Source: Siphonodentalium dalli (lineage: Eukaryota > Mollusca > Scaphopoda > Gadilida > Siphonodentaliidae). From it: 64,000 nucleotides of DNA. Where the stretch lies: NCBI GenBank assembly GCA_032622095.1, contig CP136066.1:187464716-187528715 (forward strand), in the 5' to 3' direction. Under the pieces are notes generated by a model. The model was not told where the DNA came from and did not search any database. It saw nothing but the letters and a program-made list of their open reading frames with translations. Positions 48,442-62,830 of this stretch are shown piece after piece (the first letter of the stretch is position 1; every line of letters starts with the position of its first letter). The translations under genes and the position numbers were made by a program.

Positions 48442-49555
48442 AAAAGTTTTATCTCATGCAGAGTACAAGAAAAATGTATCAAAGTTCAAACCTGTTGTGC
48501 CTTTTTAATATTTCTATTCACATTTGTAATCAATTGAAATCAATGTCGAAAAAACTTTCCATTAATATATAAATAAAACAAACTAGACCTACAGTTCTAA
48601 AAGTGTTTTGAATAATTATTTTGTTCTCATAGACTGACACAGAGCTCTCAAGTTTAAAAAAATTTGAAAACCAAAGTTGTCTTCCCATGCAACCAACAAA
48701 TCTACTAAACACAATCACATTATTAACCCCCAATAGTAATGCTATTAAACAATAAAACCAGATTATGCCTTTAAGATGAAATTTAAATAACCATGCATAT
48801 AAAATATAAAAGCATAAACGTTCCATCTATGATATCTCATCATATGGCCAACACATCTGCTAGCAGTTAATTAACTCAATGCAAGAGAGAGTCATTTTCA
48901 CTTTATACTATCTCTGTTGCTCAATGTGAGAAGACAACTTCATGGCATTGTAAACCTGATTTATTAGATTCTACCTGGACAGTGCAAACTGTGTATCTTT
49001 GATATATTTTAGAGATGAATAAAATAATCAAAGGGTCATAACGCCCGCCATTAAATAATATCGGATCAAACCCATATTCGAACTCGATCTGTATTTTGAG
49101 TTGAGAAACTCACATAAAAAATTTGGTTTCTATCAGTTGGAATATGGTTGATTTATCGAAGCATGCATGGATTCTATGTCAAAGGGCCATAACTCCATTA
49201 AAAAATATCGGATCAAACCCATATTCGAACTAGATATGTATTTTGGGCTAAGAAACTCGCATACCAGATTTGGTGACGGTCAGATAATTTTTTTTTGAGT
49301 TATGGCAGCATGCATGAATTCTAAGTCGAAAAAGGGCCATAACTCCATAAAAAAAAATCTGATCAAACCCATATTCGAACTTGATCTGTATTTGGTGCTG
49401 AGAAATTCATATACAAAATTTGGTTCTGATCAGATAGAATATATTTCAGTTATCGCACCATGCGTAAAGTGTCTACAGACAGACGGACTAACGACGAGTG
49501 GTCAATCCGGACGACACTATGTTTACCATACTATGGTATGGGTAAACATAATATA

Positions 49556-50213
49556 AGTGCCAATGACACTGTAGCTCAACTTAGGTAGGGGAATAATTTA
49601 ATGGTTGACAGTAAATGGAGGAATAGGAAAGGTGCCAATTGAAATGTCTAACCTAGCTGTGCCAAAGGATTTAGTCATGTAAAGAGTAAAATCCAAGATG
49701 GCTGCTGGCTGCCATGTTTTTTGGCCGAGCGAGCCCAAAATGACTCGTTCCCATCCACATGTCATTGTTAACATCCATGACAAATTTCATGAAGATCCGA
49801 CTAAAGCTACGACCTGCAGCCCGCGCCAAAGGATTTAGTCATGCGAAGAGTAAAATCCAAAATGGCTGCTGGCGGCCATGTTTTTTGACCGAACGACCCC
49901 AAAATCACTCGTTCCCATCTACAATGTCAATATGAACATCCATGACAAATTTCATGATGATCAGACGAACAGTACGATCTGTAGCCCGCGCCAATGGATT
50001 TAATTTTGAAATCCAAGATGGCCACCAGTGGCCATGTTTTTTGGCCGAATGACCCCAAAATGACTCGTTCCCATCTACATGTAAACATTCATGACAAATT
50101 TCATAAAGATCAGACCAAAGGTACGACCTGTAGCCCGCGCCAAAGGAAATTGTTGACAGACACACGGACGACAACTCATGGCAATAGCTCAAACTTACAA
50201 AGTAAGTTGAGCT
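49556..50213 (-). repeat. AGCTCAACTT-headed tandem element, second copy, right arm
   Basis: Mirror of 31,378-32,041, six bases shorter (GACATT missing near 50,082). The 127-codon frame at 49,905-50,288 spans parts of two different repeats and has no family resemblance. Confidence 0.65.
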
Positions 50214-50791
50214 AAAAATGACCCTATTTGAACAAATCTGAACCCGGTCACCCAAGGCCCATCCATACTGAATATAATTTACTTTCATTAAAGATTAAAG
50301 TTTCATAACTCTGCAGATGTTATAACGGTGTTACCATTTTCAAATTTTAAAACATGTTTAAAAAAAAATTGTTAAGTTATATCACTGGCTCCGTCAACAT
50401 TTGAACCAGTGACTTCATTTGAACTAATCTTAATCACAGTCCCCCAAGGACCCTTTGTACCAAATATGAACCCATTCGCCCCAATGAAATTTGAGAAGTA
50501 GTCATTTTAAAAATTACTAAGGTGGAAAAGAGTTATGGTTCATTTGAAAAAACCTGAATGTGATTCACATAGGGAACATACACACCAAATATGAACCCAT
50601 TCTGTCTTACGGTTTTGGAGGAGAAGATGATTCTTGACGGACGGACGGACAAGGAGTGATGATTATAGCTCCACCGGAAACTTCGTTTCAGGTGAGCTGA
50701 AAAGCTGAAAGTATTTATTTTCATAAAATCTGCCAAGTATTTTTAACCCACACAGAACCAAGTCAGTCCAATAATAGCTTGAGTTTCACTA

Positions 50792-51344
50792 GACCAAGTC
50801 TTCTCAGTCCACAACAGCTTGGGACATCTGTTGGGTTGATGCTGTTTTGGAAGAGTCCCCTCCCATTACTCTTCTATAACAAACTTTACATCCATAATTG
50901 TGTGTGGGAGTTATCTTGCTTATGTCTTCAGATGACGTCAAATGGATGCTTTGTGTATATGAACATAGATGGCAGCCTTTCCCAAGCACGATGATACAAA
51001 AGTATCAAACATGCATAATTATATCAGAGGTCCATTAAATGTCAGAGCAACAAAATTGATAAGAAAACAAAGCTTTGTTTTCCAGAGAATTTTGATTTGT
51101 CTCGCTATCAGAAAATGTATTTAAACTAATACATGAAACGATCATATCATCACTTTACCTTTTCTATCAAGATTATTCTGTCAGATTATTTATCACATTC
51201 AGGGGTTCATGTGAATGTCTGGGCTTCACATGTACATATAGTACATATTTTGAATGAAAGTCCATTATAGAAGAGTAACGGGAGGGGACTAAAACAGCAT
51301 CATCCCAACCGATATCCGATGTTGTGGACCGAGAAGACTTGGTC
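50792..51344. mobile_element. TIR element with long inverted ends, right arm
   Basis: Mirror copy of the 30.25-30.80 kb element, same length, no transposase. Confidence 0.65.
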
Positions 51345-52058
51345 TAGAGTATCAGCTGTGAATTATCAATCGATTTCAATGTTCTGGTCACGTGATGCCA
51401 CGGGCGATGCATTTGAACTATGAGGGGGAAAATGACATTGGATATTTGGTTTTTGTGATGCGTACTATAAAAGACGAATGGAGCCCTCAATTTAATGTCC
51501 TCATAGTAGTGAACATCCGTACCAAATTTCATTGAGATCCAAGCTACTGTTCAAGTTATGATATGAAAAGACATCAGACGTACGTCCGCACGTCTGACGG
51601 ACGGCTAGACAGGTGCAAAACAGTATACCCCACTTTTTTTTAATAAAATATGTGTACACATATGAAAATAATGCATGAACATTATGTATCACGCAGCTTG
51701 AAATAATTATAGCTTCCACATCAGTAATCAAATAATATAATATGTTCTTACAGCGAATTGCCCATTGTCAATGTTTGTAACATTTGTCTTGCTTGTAAGC
51801 AAAATATAAATTTTATTTTGAGAAGTTTGAATTGGTTTTAGGAAAACGTCCGATATCCTAAAGTTCTTCATAGTTTCATAATTTTGGGAATCTGTGCCCC
51901 ATTGCTTATATATTACAGCATCAAAGGGACGGAGTTTACAAAAATTGTGAAGTTACAAGTCGAGGAATGATAAAACTTATATATACTATGGCAAGTGACA
52001 ATATCATATTAATATTAACACCTAACACTACCATACATTGTGACTATTTGCAATAGGT

Positions 52059-52954
52059 CCCCATTTGCAGAATTCCCCTAAAATGGCGAAAAAGAGAGAT
52101 TTTAAGGGGAACAGTTGTGTATATGTCAATTGAGACTGATTTTAAATGAATAACGACATGATAATAGTGGCTTGTTCTATCAATAATATCCGCCGATGTC
52201 ACTGGTGCAGACCAATATGATGATAAACATTCGCTATGGGCATACAGTGGCATATATGCCTACCTTACTCGTATTTAAATTTCGTGCAGTACTAATTTTT
52301 GCACACCCATCGATGTGCAAATTTAAAACTGAGCAAAAACTAGAAGGAATCCTGAGTTTACATCAAACCACATGGCAGACAAAATGGCTATGTTGATGTA
52401 TTACACACATTACTAAATGTTAGACTGAATGGACAAATATAGGTCTGCATGTATGCCAATAGTTTCATACAAGCAACAAACATCAACACAATTACCCATA
52501 TGTGAAGTGACAAAACATGGTAACATTGATGATGTTGAAATACATGTGATTGTTAAGAAGTACACATGATCCAGACTGATGGTGCACGAAAGCACGACCT
52601 ACAACCATGGAGTGACACCTTCCCTGACCAAATAGCCTGAATTAGTTATGTCAACACAACCTGCAGACAAGTAGCATATACACGGTTGTGGTTTTACTTC
52701 TTTCTAGTTCATTTCAATGATGTCTATAACTATTTCAGTGTCCGAATAATTATTTCGAGCATATAAACACACATCTTCACAACAAATTGCAAATGTTTAT
52801 CAACCTTGGCACATATTTTTGATAGAACAAGCCACTTTTATCGATTATTGTATCATTTTTCGTTTAAAATATGTCTCAATTGAGATATACATACACCCAT
52901 TCCTCCCTTCAAATCTTTTTTTTCCGCCCATTTATGGGACCTACGCAAATGGGG
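52059..52954. mobile_element. Foldback element of about 0.9 kb, right arm
   Basis: Mirror copy. Just outside its inner end (about 52,034-52,055) the right arm carries roughly 15 bases missing from the left arm near 29,555. Confidence 0.55.
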
Positions 52955-53045
52955 ATATACTAATTTGGATAACCAAATCAGCTTTTTGTGAAATTCCATT
53001 GTTGTTGTACTGGATGATATGGGGATTATGTATCTTTAATAATGA

Positions 53046-54023
53046 AAGTGTCAATGACACTGTAGCTCAACCTGGAGAGGTGATAATTCATACATTACAG
53101 CCAATGGAGATACATGTATAAGGAATGCGGAAAGTTGTTATTTTTAAGTAGCGTTCACCAGAGGTCAACCCGAAGCACCTTATGAAGTTTGGGATCAATG
53201 AGAAAAAAAATCATGTTGTCAGTCAAGGGCATGAAAAGGTATTTAGTGATGCAAAGAGTAAAATCCAAGATGGCTGCCGGCAGTTCTTTGAATATTGTTC
53301 AAATTCAAGAGCTGCCATCCAGAATTGATCGTGAAATGCCTGTAAATTTTTTGAACATTTCTCCAATAAACGTCCGCTGCAGGGTGTACCGATGTATTAA
53401 TTTGTGAAATCCAAGATGGCTGTATGTTTGTTTTTAACAAAATTTGGAAAAAATTTGATGGCTCCCATCTAGTGACAATGAGAGATGTGGCCTGTAGGGA
53501 ATGGCGAAGGATTTAGTTATGCAAAGAATAAAATCCAACTAAATTTAATGACTCTTTATCTAGTGGTTCATATGAAGTTTGGTGACGAATGGATTATGGA
53601 TGTGATCTCTAGCCTACTGTAGGGCGCCAAAGAATTTAGTCATGCAAAGAGTAAAATCTAAGATGGCTGCCAGCAGCTATGTTTTTCATAAAAATTCATT
53701 AAATTTTGATAGCCACCACCCAGAGGTGACCCTAAACATGGCTGTAAATTTTCAAAACATTTTTCCAATAAATACCAACTGAAAGGTGTGCCGATGAATT
53801 CAAATTTGAAATCCAAGATGGCTGTTTTAAACGAATTTCGGTAAACATTCATGGCTCCCATGCAGAGGTCACTCCAAAGATCCTTATGAAGTTGGTGATG
53901 ATCGGATGAGAGCTGTGACCTGTAGGGTGTGCTAAAGGAAATTGTTGACAGATGGACGGATACACGCTCAGACAAACGCCATCCCATGGCAATAGCTTAC
54001 ATTTTACTTTGGCAAGTTGAGCT
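53046..54023 (-). repeat. AGCTCAACTT-headed tandem element, right arm
   Basis: Mirror of the 27.6-28.6 kb element with the same head, cores and tail. Confidence 0.65.
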
Positions 54024-54863
54024 AAAAATTTCACCTAAACAAAATAGAGCAAAATATTTTATAACAGACATATGCACAAGACCGACAGAACTGATTTCAA
54101 TATCTCGCACCAAACTTTGCAAATCCTTTGCATTGAAGTGGAGGGATGAAGGATTAATCATAAGTTTGTCTTTTACACAGCCTTAGGTGGTGTCTTCTCT
54201 TGAGAAAGTTTTGTTCTCATTTTTTTCTTTAACTGTGTCTTTGCAACCATTTATCTGTCTTGACCAATGTCACAGTCTTATATAGAAACTGAGAAAAATC
54301 TTCATTGGAGCTGGTGAAGCTGGTGTTGGCTGATTTTCTTTTAGAAGTTATGCCAGACATCCCCTCCTGCCTCTGAAATGGGCCTCAATCCTTACCACGT
54401 GAAATGTCAGAACCTGAAATATAAATTTGCATCATCACAACTAACAATTAATAGTAATAACTTCAGCCAGTCTGGAGGATAAACTCAGTTCAGAGGAGAA
54501 AAAGTGTCAATATTGCATTCAACCACCTGAGTGTAATCGCTATTTTTGTCATATCAAAAGTTGCTGCCACACAAAAGACACTTGCACTGTCGATCAGGCA
54601 TGGATTCGAAGACACCATTGCTATTCTACTTCTAATTATTATTTATGTTTTCTTTTATTTTAAATATTTTTATTATCATGACGTCAGCGTGCTTTGTCAA
54701 AATATTAAATCAAAGCTGCGTTGAATTTGGCATGATACAGTGCAATTTGTTGTTTTAGGCCAAAAGTCGAACATTTTCCTACTTTCACTGACTTTTGGTT
54801 ATCAGTTTGAAAATTTCCAAACGTAGGGATTATATCAGTTTGTAAATTTATAACAGTGGGAAA

Positions 54864-56104
54864 TAGAGCTGGGACGGTTATGGGTTTTTCGTGACCGGTT
54901 ATGAACGGCAAAAAACCGCGATTAACTGGTTAACCACATATTATAGGTACTATTATGGGTGGGTATTGGGTAAGCCCAGTATTCAGAACGGCGATGATTG
55001 TGATGCTCACTGACATGGTAAGTTTGAGAACGGCTCCTGCCCATTATACAAAGAAGTTGTCACCCATGACACACATAATCACATATCTAATTAATTACTG
55101 TATACACCCCGTCAGTAAGCCCAGGGGGCACGTGCACGTTTTTGTCAAAAAAGTGGGTACTGCATGGGCTTACTCACGGGGATCCCCCCGTGCAAAATCT
55201 CAGTTAGCCTTGAGATGCTGGTTTACCATCGTATTTTATACTGATACCAAGAGTAGTTGCGTTATATAAAGAGAATGATGCGTTTTATTAAGATAAAATC
55301 ATATAATAATAACAAGATACAGATGTCGACAGGTAAAACAAAAAATACAATTTATACGTTGTAAACATGCGTATGGAACGGTTAATAGCGCACATAAATA
55401 GCACAAAGTTCAGAAGACGACAAGTCCATCGTCGTCGAAACCATCGAACTCCAGGTCGTCGTCAGAATCTTCCTCGAAGAAGAAAAAATTTATGAATTTC
55501 GCGGTAATCGACGAAACGTATTATGTACGTTCTGCAACAAGAACAATAACTCTATAAATTCGAGGTGGATTAATATTCGAATGGAAAAACTCATTATCTG
55601 ATACTATTTTAAATGTAATGGTTCAAAAATGATTTAATATAAATATTAGCTGCTCTGATATATATATTGCCTCATGTTAAAATGAAATAATCCAAGATTA
55701 ATTAACGGCAATTGAGCCACAAAGATTGTAAACGAATTAACACCAGAGAACGTGGCAACTTTTAAAAGTATATCATAGAAAGCAGGACTGCTCGTGGAAA
55801 TTATTGGGCTCAATTTATATTTTCTTGGGATCAATTTGAAAACACAATAGTTGTGTAATGAGTTCACACCCAAATTTAGCCTTCAAAGAGCCGACACACC
55901 GCGTTTGATGTTTTTTCCGTCAATCTCGGATTCATTTTAATTGACGGAGACAGATTAACCCTCTTATAGCCAGTTATAGCTGACCATCACAGTGATCATA
56001 CACTATAATAGTGATGTTACGGTTAACCGACCACGGCAAATCCGTGACCGGTCACGGCCATAGTTGGTGGTTAACCGGTTAACCGCATAACCGTCCCAGC
56101 TCTA
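54864..56104. mobile_element. hAT-type element, right-arm copy
   Basis: Mirror of the 25.5-26.7 kb element, with the same ends and flanking duplication. Two bases longer than the left copy. Unlike the outer hAT it remains in both arms. Confidence 0.88.
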
Positions 56105-59100
56105 GTGGGAAAGCTTGAGATGGTTGGAAATTTCCAACCCAAGTGCGATGGGATGCAAAGGAATTTCATAGACTTGGATATTTGGTATGGTTCAAGGAGG
56201 TGTGCAGTTGCACATTCAATGTGGACATCTCTGTTAAATCCCATTTTCTAATTTAATTGTCTTTATATTATAGCCCTACTATGCAAATTATGTTCATTCA
56301 ATTTGATTTATATGCAAAAGCACCAACAAAGGCAGTATGCTAATAAAACAATACATCAATATATATATATATATCAGTTTGTAAAATATATAAAAAGAGT
56401 AGGATCTCTCTGGCTGATAATGACTTTTCTCCCAGACCCCTATGATCGATTCAACCAAATTTGTTTGTGGTAACTCGGGGTACCCCATCGGATGTTATAA
56501 TGCTGTTATTTTATCGAAATTTTGATTTAAAAAAAAAAAAAAATTTAATTTTTTTTTAAATGTGTTTTGACTTCAACCAAAAAAATTATTTTAAATTCAA
56601 TATTTTTTTCAACTTTTTAAATAATTTTTTTTTTTAAATCAAAATGATTAAACAAACAAATTGTGCTAAAAGTGCACAAAGAGGCCGCGGTTGAATAAAG
56701 GCTCACAGAAAGAGTGTGTCTAAGTAGTAAGATAAAAATTTATCACACAGTAGCTCGCTCCCCTAAATCCGATCTCATATTTTTTAGTAAGACACACATG
56801 TATAATTCCCATGCGCACAGATGCGCAGTGACGTAAGAGCTCCGTTCAATGATGTCGATATCAATGCCAGAACTTTATTATTATGTTAATTAGAATATAA
56901 TTATGATATTCAATTTGTGTTGTGTTATTTAGTGTTGACTGTGAGATAAACATTGGTGATAATGGTGGTTGAACAATTTTGTCAGCAAGAAAAGACTCAT
57001 TCAAAATGGAACTATATTTTTTCTTGAAGGGTTTCTTTGGTTGTGGTAAAGAAATAAAAATATTTTTTTAACCCCAGGCATTTCGAGATCATTTTCCTTG
57101 CTAAAATGTGATTATGTGATAGAATTGATCTCGAATTCATCCAATTTATTTACAAAATTTATAAACCTTGTCCACAAAATTTGTATTTGAGTCGAGCTTT
57201 AGCTTGGTTAATAAATTTAATATAAAATTGCGACTCATTAGAGATCCTCTACGTATGCACTTAGTGCACAAATGGACTGCAGGCCGATCCAACACTAAAT
57301 ATGGAGCCAGTTTCAGCCACATAATAAAATAACATGAATTTTTATTGTGTAATGGCATACATAAATATTTATTCAGAACACTTATCAAATAAGTGCCTGA
57401 CAACATTGCCCAATTTACAATTCAATATAAATACTGATAAGACTGGCACTATGAAGACTACAACAGTCAGTACTTGTCAAATTTACTTCAAAATAAATAG
57501 TTAGAATTATACACTCAGCTTAGAAATTAAAGTGTTCACAGTGACATACATATTCTTGATTCAATTAATTTGAAGGCAGAGTATTAAATCTGCAAGGACT
57601 GCACCTTCTTGAATAACCAACCCAATTTGAGCAAACCTGATATGAGATTCATGTGTTGACATTTAATATGTGCACCACATGTGTACATGTGTTGGAAGAC
57701 ATATAAAATGTATTACACTGACATTCATCAGAAGAGTTATTTGAATTAAGTGAATGTTATCAGGAACTAAATTCTACAGGTAGTTCATACTCAAATTTAA
57801 ATGTTAAAATAGTAGGAAAAGGGTACGAAAGATTTTAGATACCAGTCAGGTATTTAAAGCTTAATGAAACTGTCCAATTTTGTCCTCATCAGAAGCAGAA
57901 CCCACCCCATGATATCGTGTTATAAACTAATAAATAGTGGGAAAAATATTACAACTGGGAGCCCCTTCTCTTGATTTATATTGGTCTATAATTATATATT
58001 CATTTTGGTATTTATAATTGGTTTTGGAAAAAAAAATCAAATGTCATTGAAAAAATATGCAATCAATCCGCCATCCCCTCCCCTCCTCTGTTGGCATATC
58101 CCTGCGAGAATAGGACATGTAGGATGATTTATTTGGATGTCTGACTACTAACTCTGACATGCATTTCAACACCCACCTCCATGTTCTATTTGAGTAAGTA
58201 CATGTGTGCCCCACTATTATGAGTACACATGGACATATAAAGACTTTGAAAAAAACAAATTCTAGTATGTCAGTGAGTATGTGGGTTAATACTACACATG
58301 TACCCTCTGTCAAACAAGTATTTCATTTAGATTAAATAGTGGATTCAACTTTACTCCTGCCACCAATAGACCAGGCATTGTTTCGGCTGGATCTGCCCCA
58401 GTCACCCAAGGACCAAATATATACAGACGGACGGATGACTATAGCTCCACCCGAGACTTCACATTAGGTGAGCTAAAATCCACATCACTTTATCATATAC
58501 TATCCTTAACAACCTAATCGACAATACATTTTTTGTATAATTGCAACCACTTTTTTGCTTTTTGTGATAACTCATTTTTTTGCCAATGTCACTGAGTATA
58601 ATAGTAAATGCAGCTTTAAATCATTACCTTTATTAAGATTCATATCCTTTTGTTCTCGTCCAATAGCTCATTTGATAAGTTATGGTCCAATTTCTGTTCA
58701 CATTGGGATATAGCTACGATATCTAAAAATAAAATATACAGGTACTTTATAATCACTCAGAATAAATTAATATGTACCACAATATGGTGGTAGACTGTTT
58801 GTCTATATGACATTGGATTATCAACTTGAAATTGTACTGCTGCAATCTTTTTAAACTGATTTTGTCCATAGTTTCAGATAGTTTGCTTAAATTTAAGTAA
58901 GATTCTGCAAATATCAAATTTCGGATCGAATTGAATATTTAAAACAACTTGAGTTAAACCAAATTGCCATTCATGGAAATTAACGAGAGTATGAGAAATG
59001 ATATAAGATTAACATGAGTGAATTATAGATCACCACAAAGTCTTGGGTCATTAAAGAAGCATGTTTATATTGTGGACACTCTTTGATTCAGAAATTCAAT

Positions 59101-59652
59101 CCAGTCCAGTAAATTAACTGTTGCAAATAACTTATGAAGCGGACCATTACGAGTATAAAATGAGATATCCTATAGAGTATAGTGCTTGTGTAGAGAGTTA
59201 GGAAATCAGAGAGATGTACAACACAATTTCAAAGATCCATCATGTTACCTTCATGTATGTGCCTTCACATTAATCTCTATTTAAATAATTACTGTTGAAC
59301 AAATAAATAAAAACAGAAACTATTCATTAAACTTTACTGTTTTTGATACCAAACATTTTCACTCAGGAAAATAAACATTTGTCTGGTTTCCTCAATGAGA
59401 TAATTGTTTTTGTGCACTCAAATCACGAGATATCCTCTTAATATACATGTGGTTGATGTCAGCGTCAATAAATTTGATACCAATTGTTGTGCTCTTCGAC
59501 AACTCTAGTCCACAGCATTAGATTCCTTGTGTCAAAGAAATGCCTATATATAAGTGGTATTTTTCTGCACCAACCCAAAATATGTTACTGTATCTATTAC
59601 ATTGAGAAGAAAAAATCACTGGGTTCATGTTTATGTGTGAAAAGATAAAAGA

Positions 59653-60283
59653 TCTAATATATATTTTGGGACTTCTGTCTGTCTGTTTGTTAGCAATGAC
59701 CGGGAAAACTGCCTGACAGATTTTGACGAAATTTTTATACCTAGGGTTACTTTTGTCTGGGGAATGTTTTGGATGGGTCAAATCGTGACCCTGACCTGAC
59801 CTTGACCTTCAAAAATGTCAATTCAAGGTCAAATCTGGTAAAACGGGACGGATTTAGACGAAATTTGATACCTATAGGTACCGGTACCTTTGTCCGGGGA
59901 GTCTTTTGGACGAGTCAAATCGTGACCCCGACCTGATCTTGACCTTCAAAGTTCAATTCAAGGTCAAATCGGGTAAAACGGACAAATTTCGATAAATTTG
60001 AGACCTAGGGATAATTTTGTTCGGGGAGTGTTTTGGACGGGTCCAATCGTGACCCCGACCTAACCTTCAAAATGGTCAATTCAAGGTCAAATTGCGAATT
60101 TTGACGGTATTTTGACGAAATTTGGTACCTACGGTTACTTTTGTCCGAGGAGTGTTTTGGATGGGACAAATCGTGACCCCGACCTGACCTTGACCTTCAA
60201 AATGGTCAATTCAAGGTCAAATCGCACATTTTGCCAGAAAGCAGAGGGGAAACCGCCCCGGCGAAGTCGGGTCCACCAGCTAG
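59653..60283 (+). mobile_element. Non-autonomous Helitron, right-arm copy
   Basis: Mirror of the 21.3-21.96 kb Helitron, with TCTAATAT at 59,653 and CTAG at 60,280-60,283. It is 11 bases longer than the left copy because the left copy lacks CCTTGAATTGA in one repeat unit. The missing block lies between short TTGA repeats, so the left arm probably lost it by slippage. Confidence 0.85.
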
Positions 60284-60297
60284 TACGAATGTATGAT
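60282..60297. other. hAT excision footprint in the right arm
   Basis: The 16 bases read AGTACGAATGTATGAT. In left-arm orientation this is ATCATACA followed by TTCGTACT, the two target copies ATCATACT and ATCGTACT of the outer hAT with only the two bases that touched the transposon changed to their complements. Both copies being present, including their A/G difference, excludes an untouched pre-insertion site. Paired transversions at the junction are the known result of hAT excision through hairpins on the flanking DNA (Ac/Ds, Hermes). Confidence 0.93.
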
Positions 60298-60441
60298 ATA
60301 ATTCCCAGTTAGGCAGGATGATGTGTGATGAAGATATCCATGCAGCCCTGATAAAACAGTAATTTGTTTATTTTTGCAACTTTTCAACTATCAACTCTGA
60401 GAAAAAGTTTTTCAACTTGTGATAATAACAAACAAAATCAG

Positions 60442-61172
60442 CGAGATTTCAAGCATACCATTAAGTATAAATACTCCCACCCAAGGATGGCAAAACTAGG
60501 GTTGCTCATCAAAGATGGCTCTAATCCGGGTTTTTTTCCCTTCAGAATCATAACTCGGTTTTTGAACTCAACCGAGATATTGATTATAGTTGTGAAAGGT
60601 CCATATACCCAAAAATGAAACGCAACCTTAACATCTAAGATGGCTTTTGTCTAGTCTGAGCCAATCCCTAGCCGCATCATGTAGAGAGGGTATTGTGAAA
60701 AGCATGTATACCAAAAATTATTGAAAGCGGTTCATATTTGTTAAAAGTTATTAAGTCGGACAAAATTTTCTAAGTCAAAATAAGTTGAAAATGAGGCGTA
60801 ACTTAAAAAAAAAAAGTCGGACCAAACCGCAATTAGCATCATGCGGAGAGGCAGTCCTAAGGAGATTGCATACAAAACATTATTGAAATCGGTTCCTAGT
60901 TGTTCGAGTTATGAGGACGGACGGAATTTTCTAAGTCAAAATAAGTCGAAAATGAGGCGTAACTTAAAAAAAAAAAGTCGGACCAAACCGCAATTAGCAT
61001 CATGCGGAGAGGCAGTCCTAAGGAGATTGCATACAAAAATTTATTGAAATCGGTTCATAGTTGTTCGAGTTATGAGGACGGACGGACGGACACACGGAGG
61101 GAGAAAGCGTGACGGACGGAAGCAGTCAATCCAGTATACCCCCCATTTTCATCGAAAGTGTGGGTATAAAAA
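60442..61172 (-). repeat. TCCG-type tandem element, right arm
   Basis: Mirror of the 17.1-17.85 kb element. The frames of 60-90 codons across it arise from the tandem units and are not genes. Confidence 0.6.
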
Positions 61173-62495
61173 GGAGGACTCTAAAATGGAAAAAATATGA
61201 ACGTCATTTGCCCCTCTTTTGAAATCAATCGTGATGGTGAACCTCCATACCAAATTTCATTCAGATCCTATAACCATTGGTTGAGATATATGCACAGGCT
61301 GAAAAAAACTCCACATTTCCACATAAACCAGATGACAGTGAAAACAACAATAGGCAATAGGATCCATGTAAGACAAACACAATGTAACAAAAGTCCATCC
61401 CTGACAACAATCAGTGTAATCTACCAGGAGTCTCCCTCTCTGATTAGACAAGGGCTTGTCCAAGAGTGAAATTTGACAAGTTGCTAGGTTGTTGGAAGAG
61501 ATGAACTCCTGCGACATACATGTATGTGAGCCTACATACAGTATTCTTTTATTTATATTTATGAGTATGAATTACCATGGAACTGTGCTGAAATTTTGCC
61601 AGAAAACATATGTGAAAGAGAAGACCAAGAAGGTTTTTGTAACCATGATATTATTGTTCAAAGTTATTTGCTATCATATTCCATCCATCATGAAAAAGGA
61701 TGTCTTTTTTCGATGCAAAATTTTTTGGTGAGGCTTGTTATACTGTCTTATAATACTTGAGCCATTCTTGAAATCCATTAAAGTTGCATCTTTCTTTATT
61801 ATCTAGATCATGCCATGAATCTCTACTCTGGCTAACGCCCGTAGAGATCAAATTCTATCAGTTCGAAACCCGGGAATTTTTTATAAGTTTTGACAGGGAA
61901 CCGTATAAAGTCGAAAAATAACGCGGGAATGTACTTCATTGTTCATACATGTTGCTTAATGATTTATTCATCGGTACGTAAAGTTCCCAGCTCGAGATTA
62001 CATTATTTACGTGACTTTTGAGACCCGATTCCACGATAAATATTTATTTTATCCCCTGTCACGAAAATTCAATATCAGGTCACATTTTTCTTTAATTTTC
62101 TGTTGAAATTCAAGTAGAATAAATTTTGTACCTGTCAATCATAAAACAAGTGCCTCTATATCCCCTGGATTTCAGTATGTTCGTTTATGTTCCCAAACTG
62201 GATTGTAGCGACTAGTATCATATTGACTTGGTCTGAAACCAAACAGGAGGATTGCTCAGAATTTTTGATGCAGCAAGTTTTATCAAATGCATGTACCGGT
62301 AACATTAAACTATAATGTACGGAAAAAAAATGCTATAAAATATATTTATTACATGGTCCTACCCTTATTCCATTTTCATATCCGTGATTTAGAGAGAAAT
62401 ATCTAGCTGCCTCTACAAATACTCACCCATCATGACATCACCAGGTGACATGATAATCAATATTATATGCCCAGAATCTTGTTATTGATATTGAT

Positions 62496-62830
62496 CAGTC
62501 CTTCCCATGAGGAAAACACAGCGAGAGCATTTATTTGCTCTCGCAATTCAGAAACGGGTGTAATTGCACGCATAATATAACTTTAATTTCGGATTTTCTC
62601 AAACAAAATGTCATTGTAGGATAGACCTATATCCAGTTACACTTTTACATGTCCATAATTTAAGTGAGATGGAAAATGTACCTTCAAATAGTTCAATAAT
62701 GAATCAACAATTACAGTGACCATCAACATTTTGACAAGATGTACGAGTGCAAATTTTACCACCCGTGAATTCTAAATTGCGAGTGCATACGGGTGCGAGA
62801 GCAATCGCTCCCGTCTCGTGGGAAGAACTG
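62496..62830. mobile_element. 335-bp MITE-like element, right-arm copy
   Basis: Reverse-complement partner of the 15.46-15.80 kb element, at the same length and with no size difference from the left copy. Confidence 0.7.

Noticed and set aside
49905-50288. 127-codon minus-strand frame, the longest in the window
   Set aside because: It lies across tandem core units of a hairpin-headed repeat, has no family signature, and exists only because of a 6-bp indel relative to the left arm, where the frame is interrupted.
60282-60297. Right arm as the original empty site before hAT insertion
   Set aside because: An empty site would hold one 8-bp target copy. Here 16 bases remain, with both variants (A and G) of the target and complementary changes at the junction.
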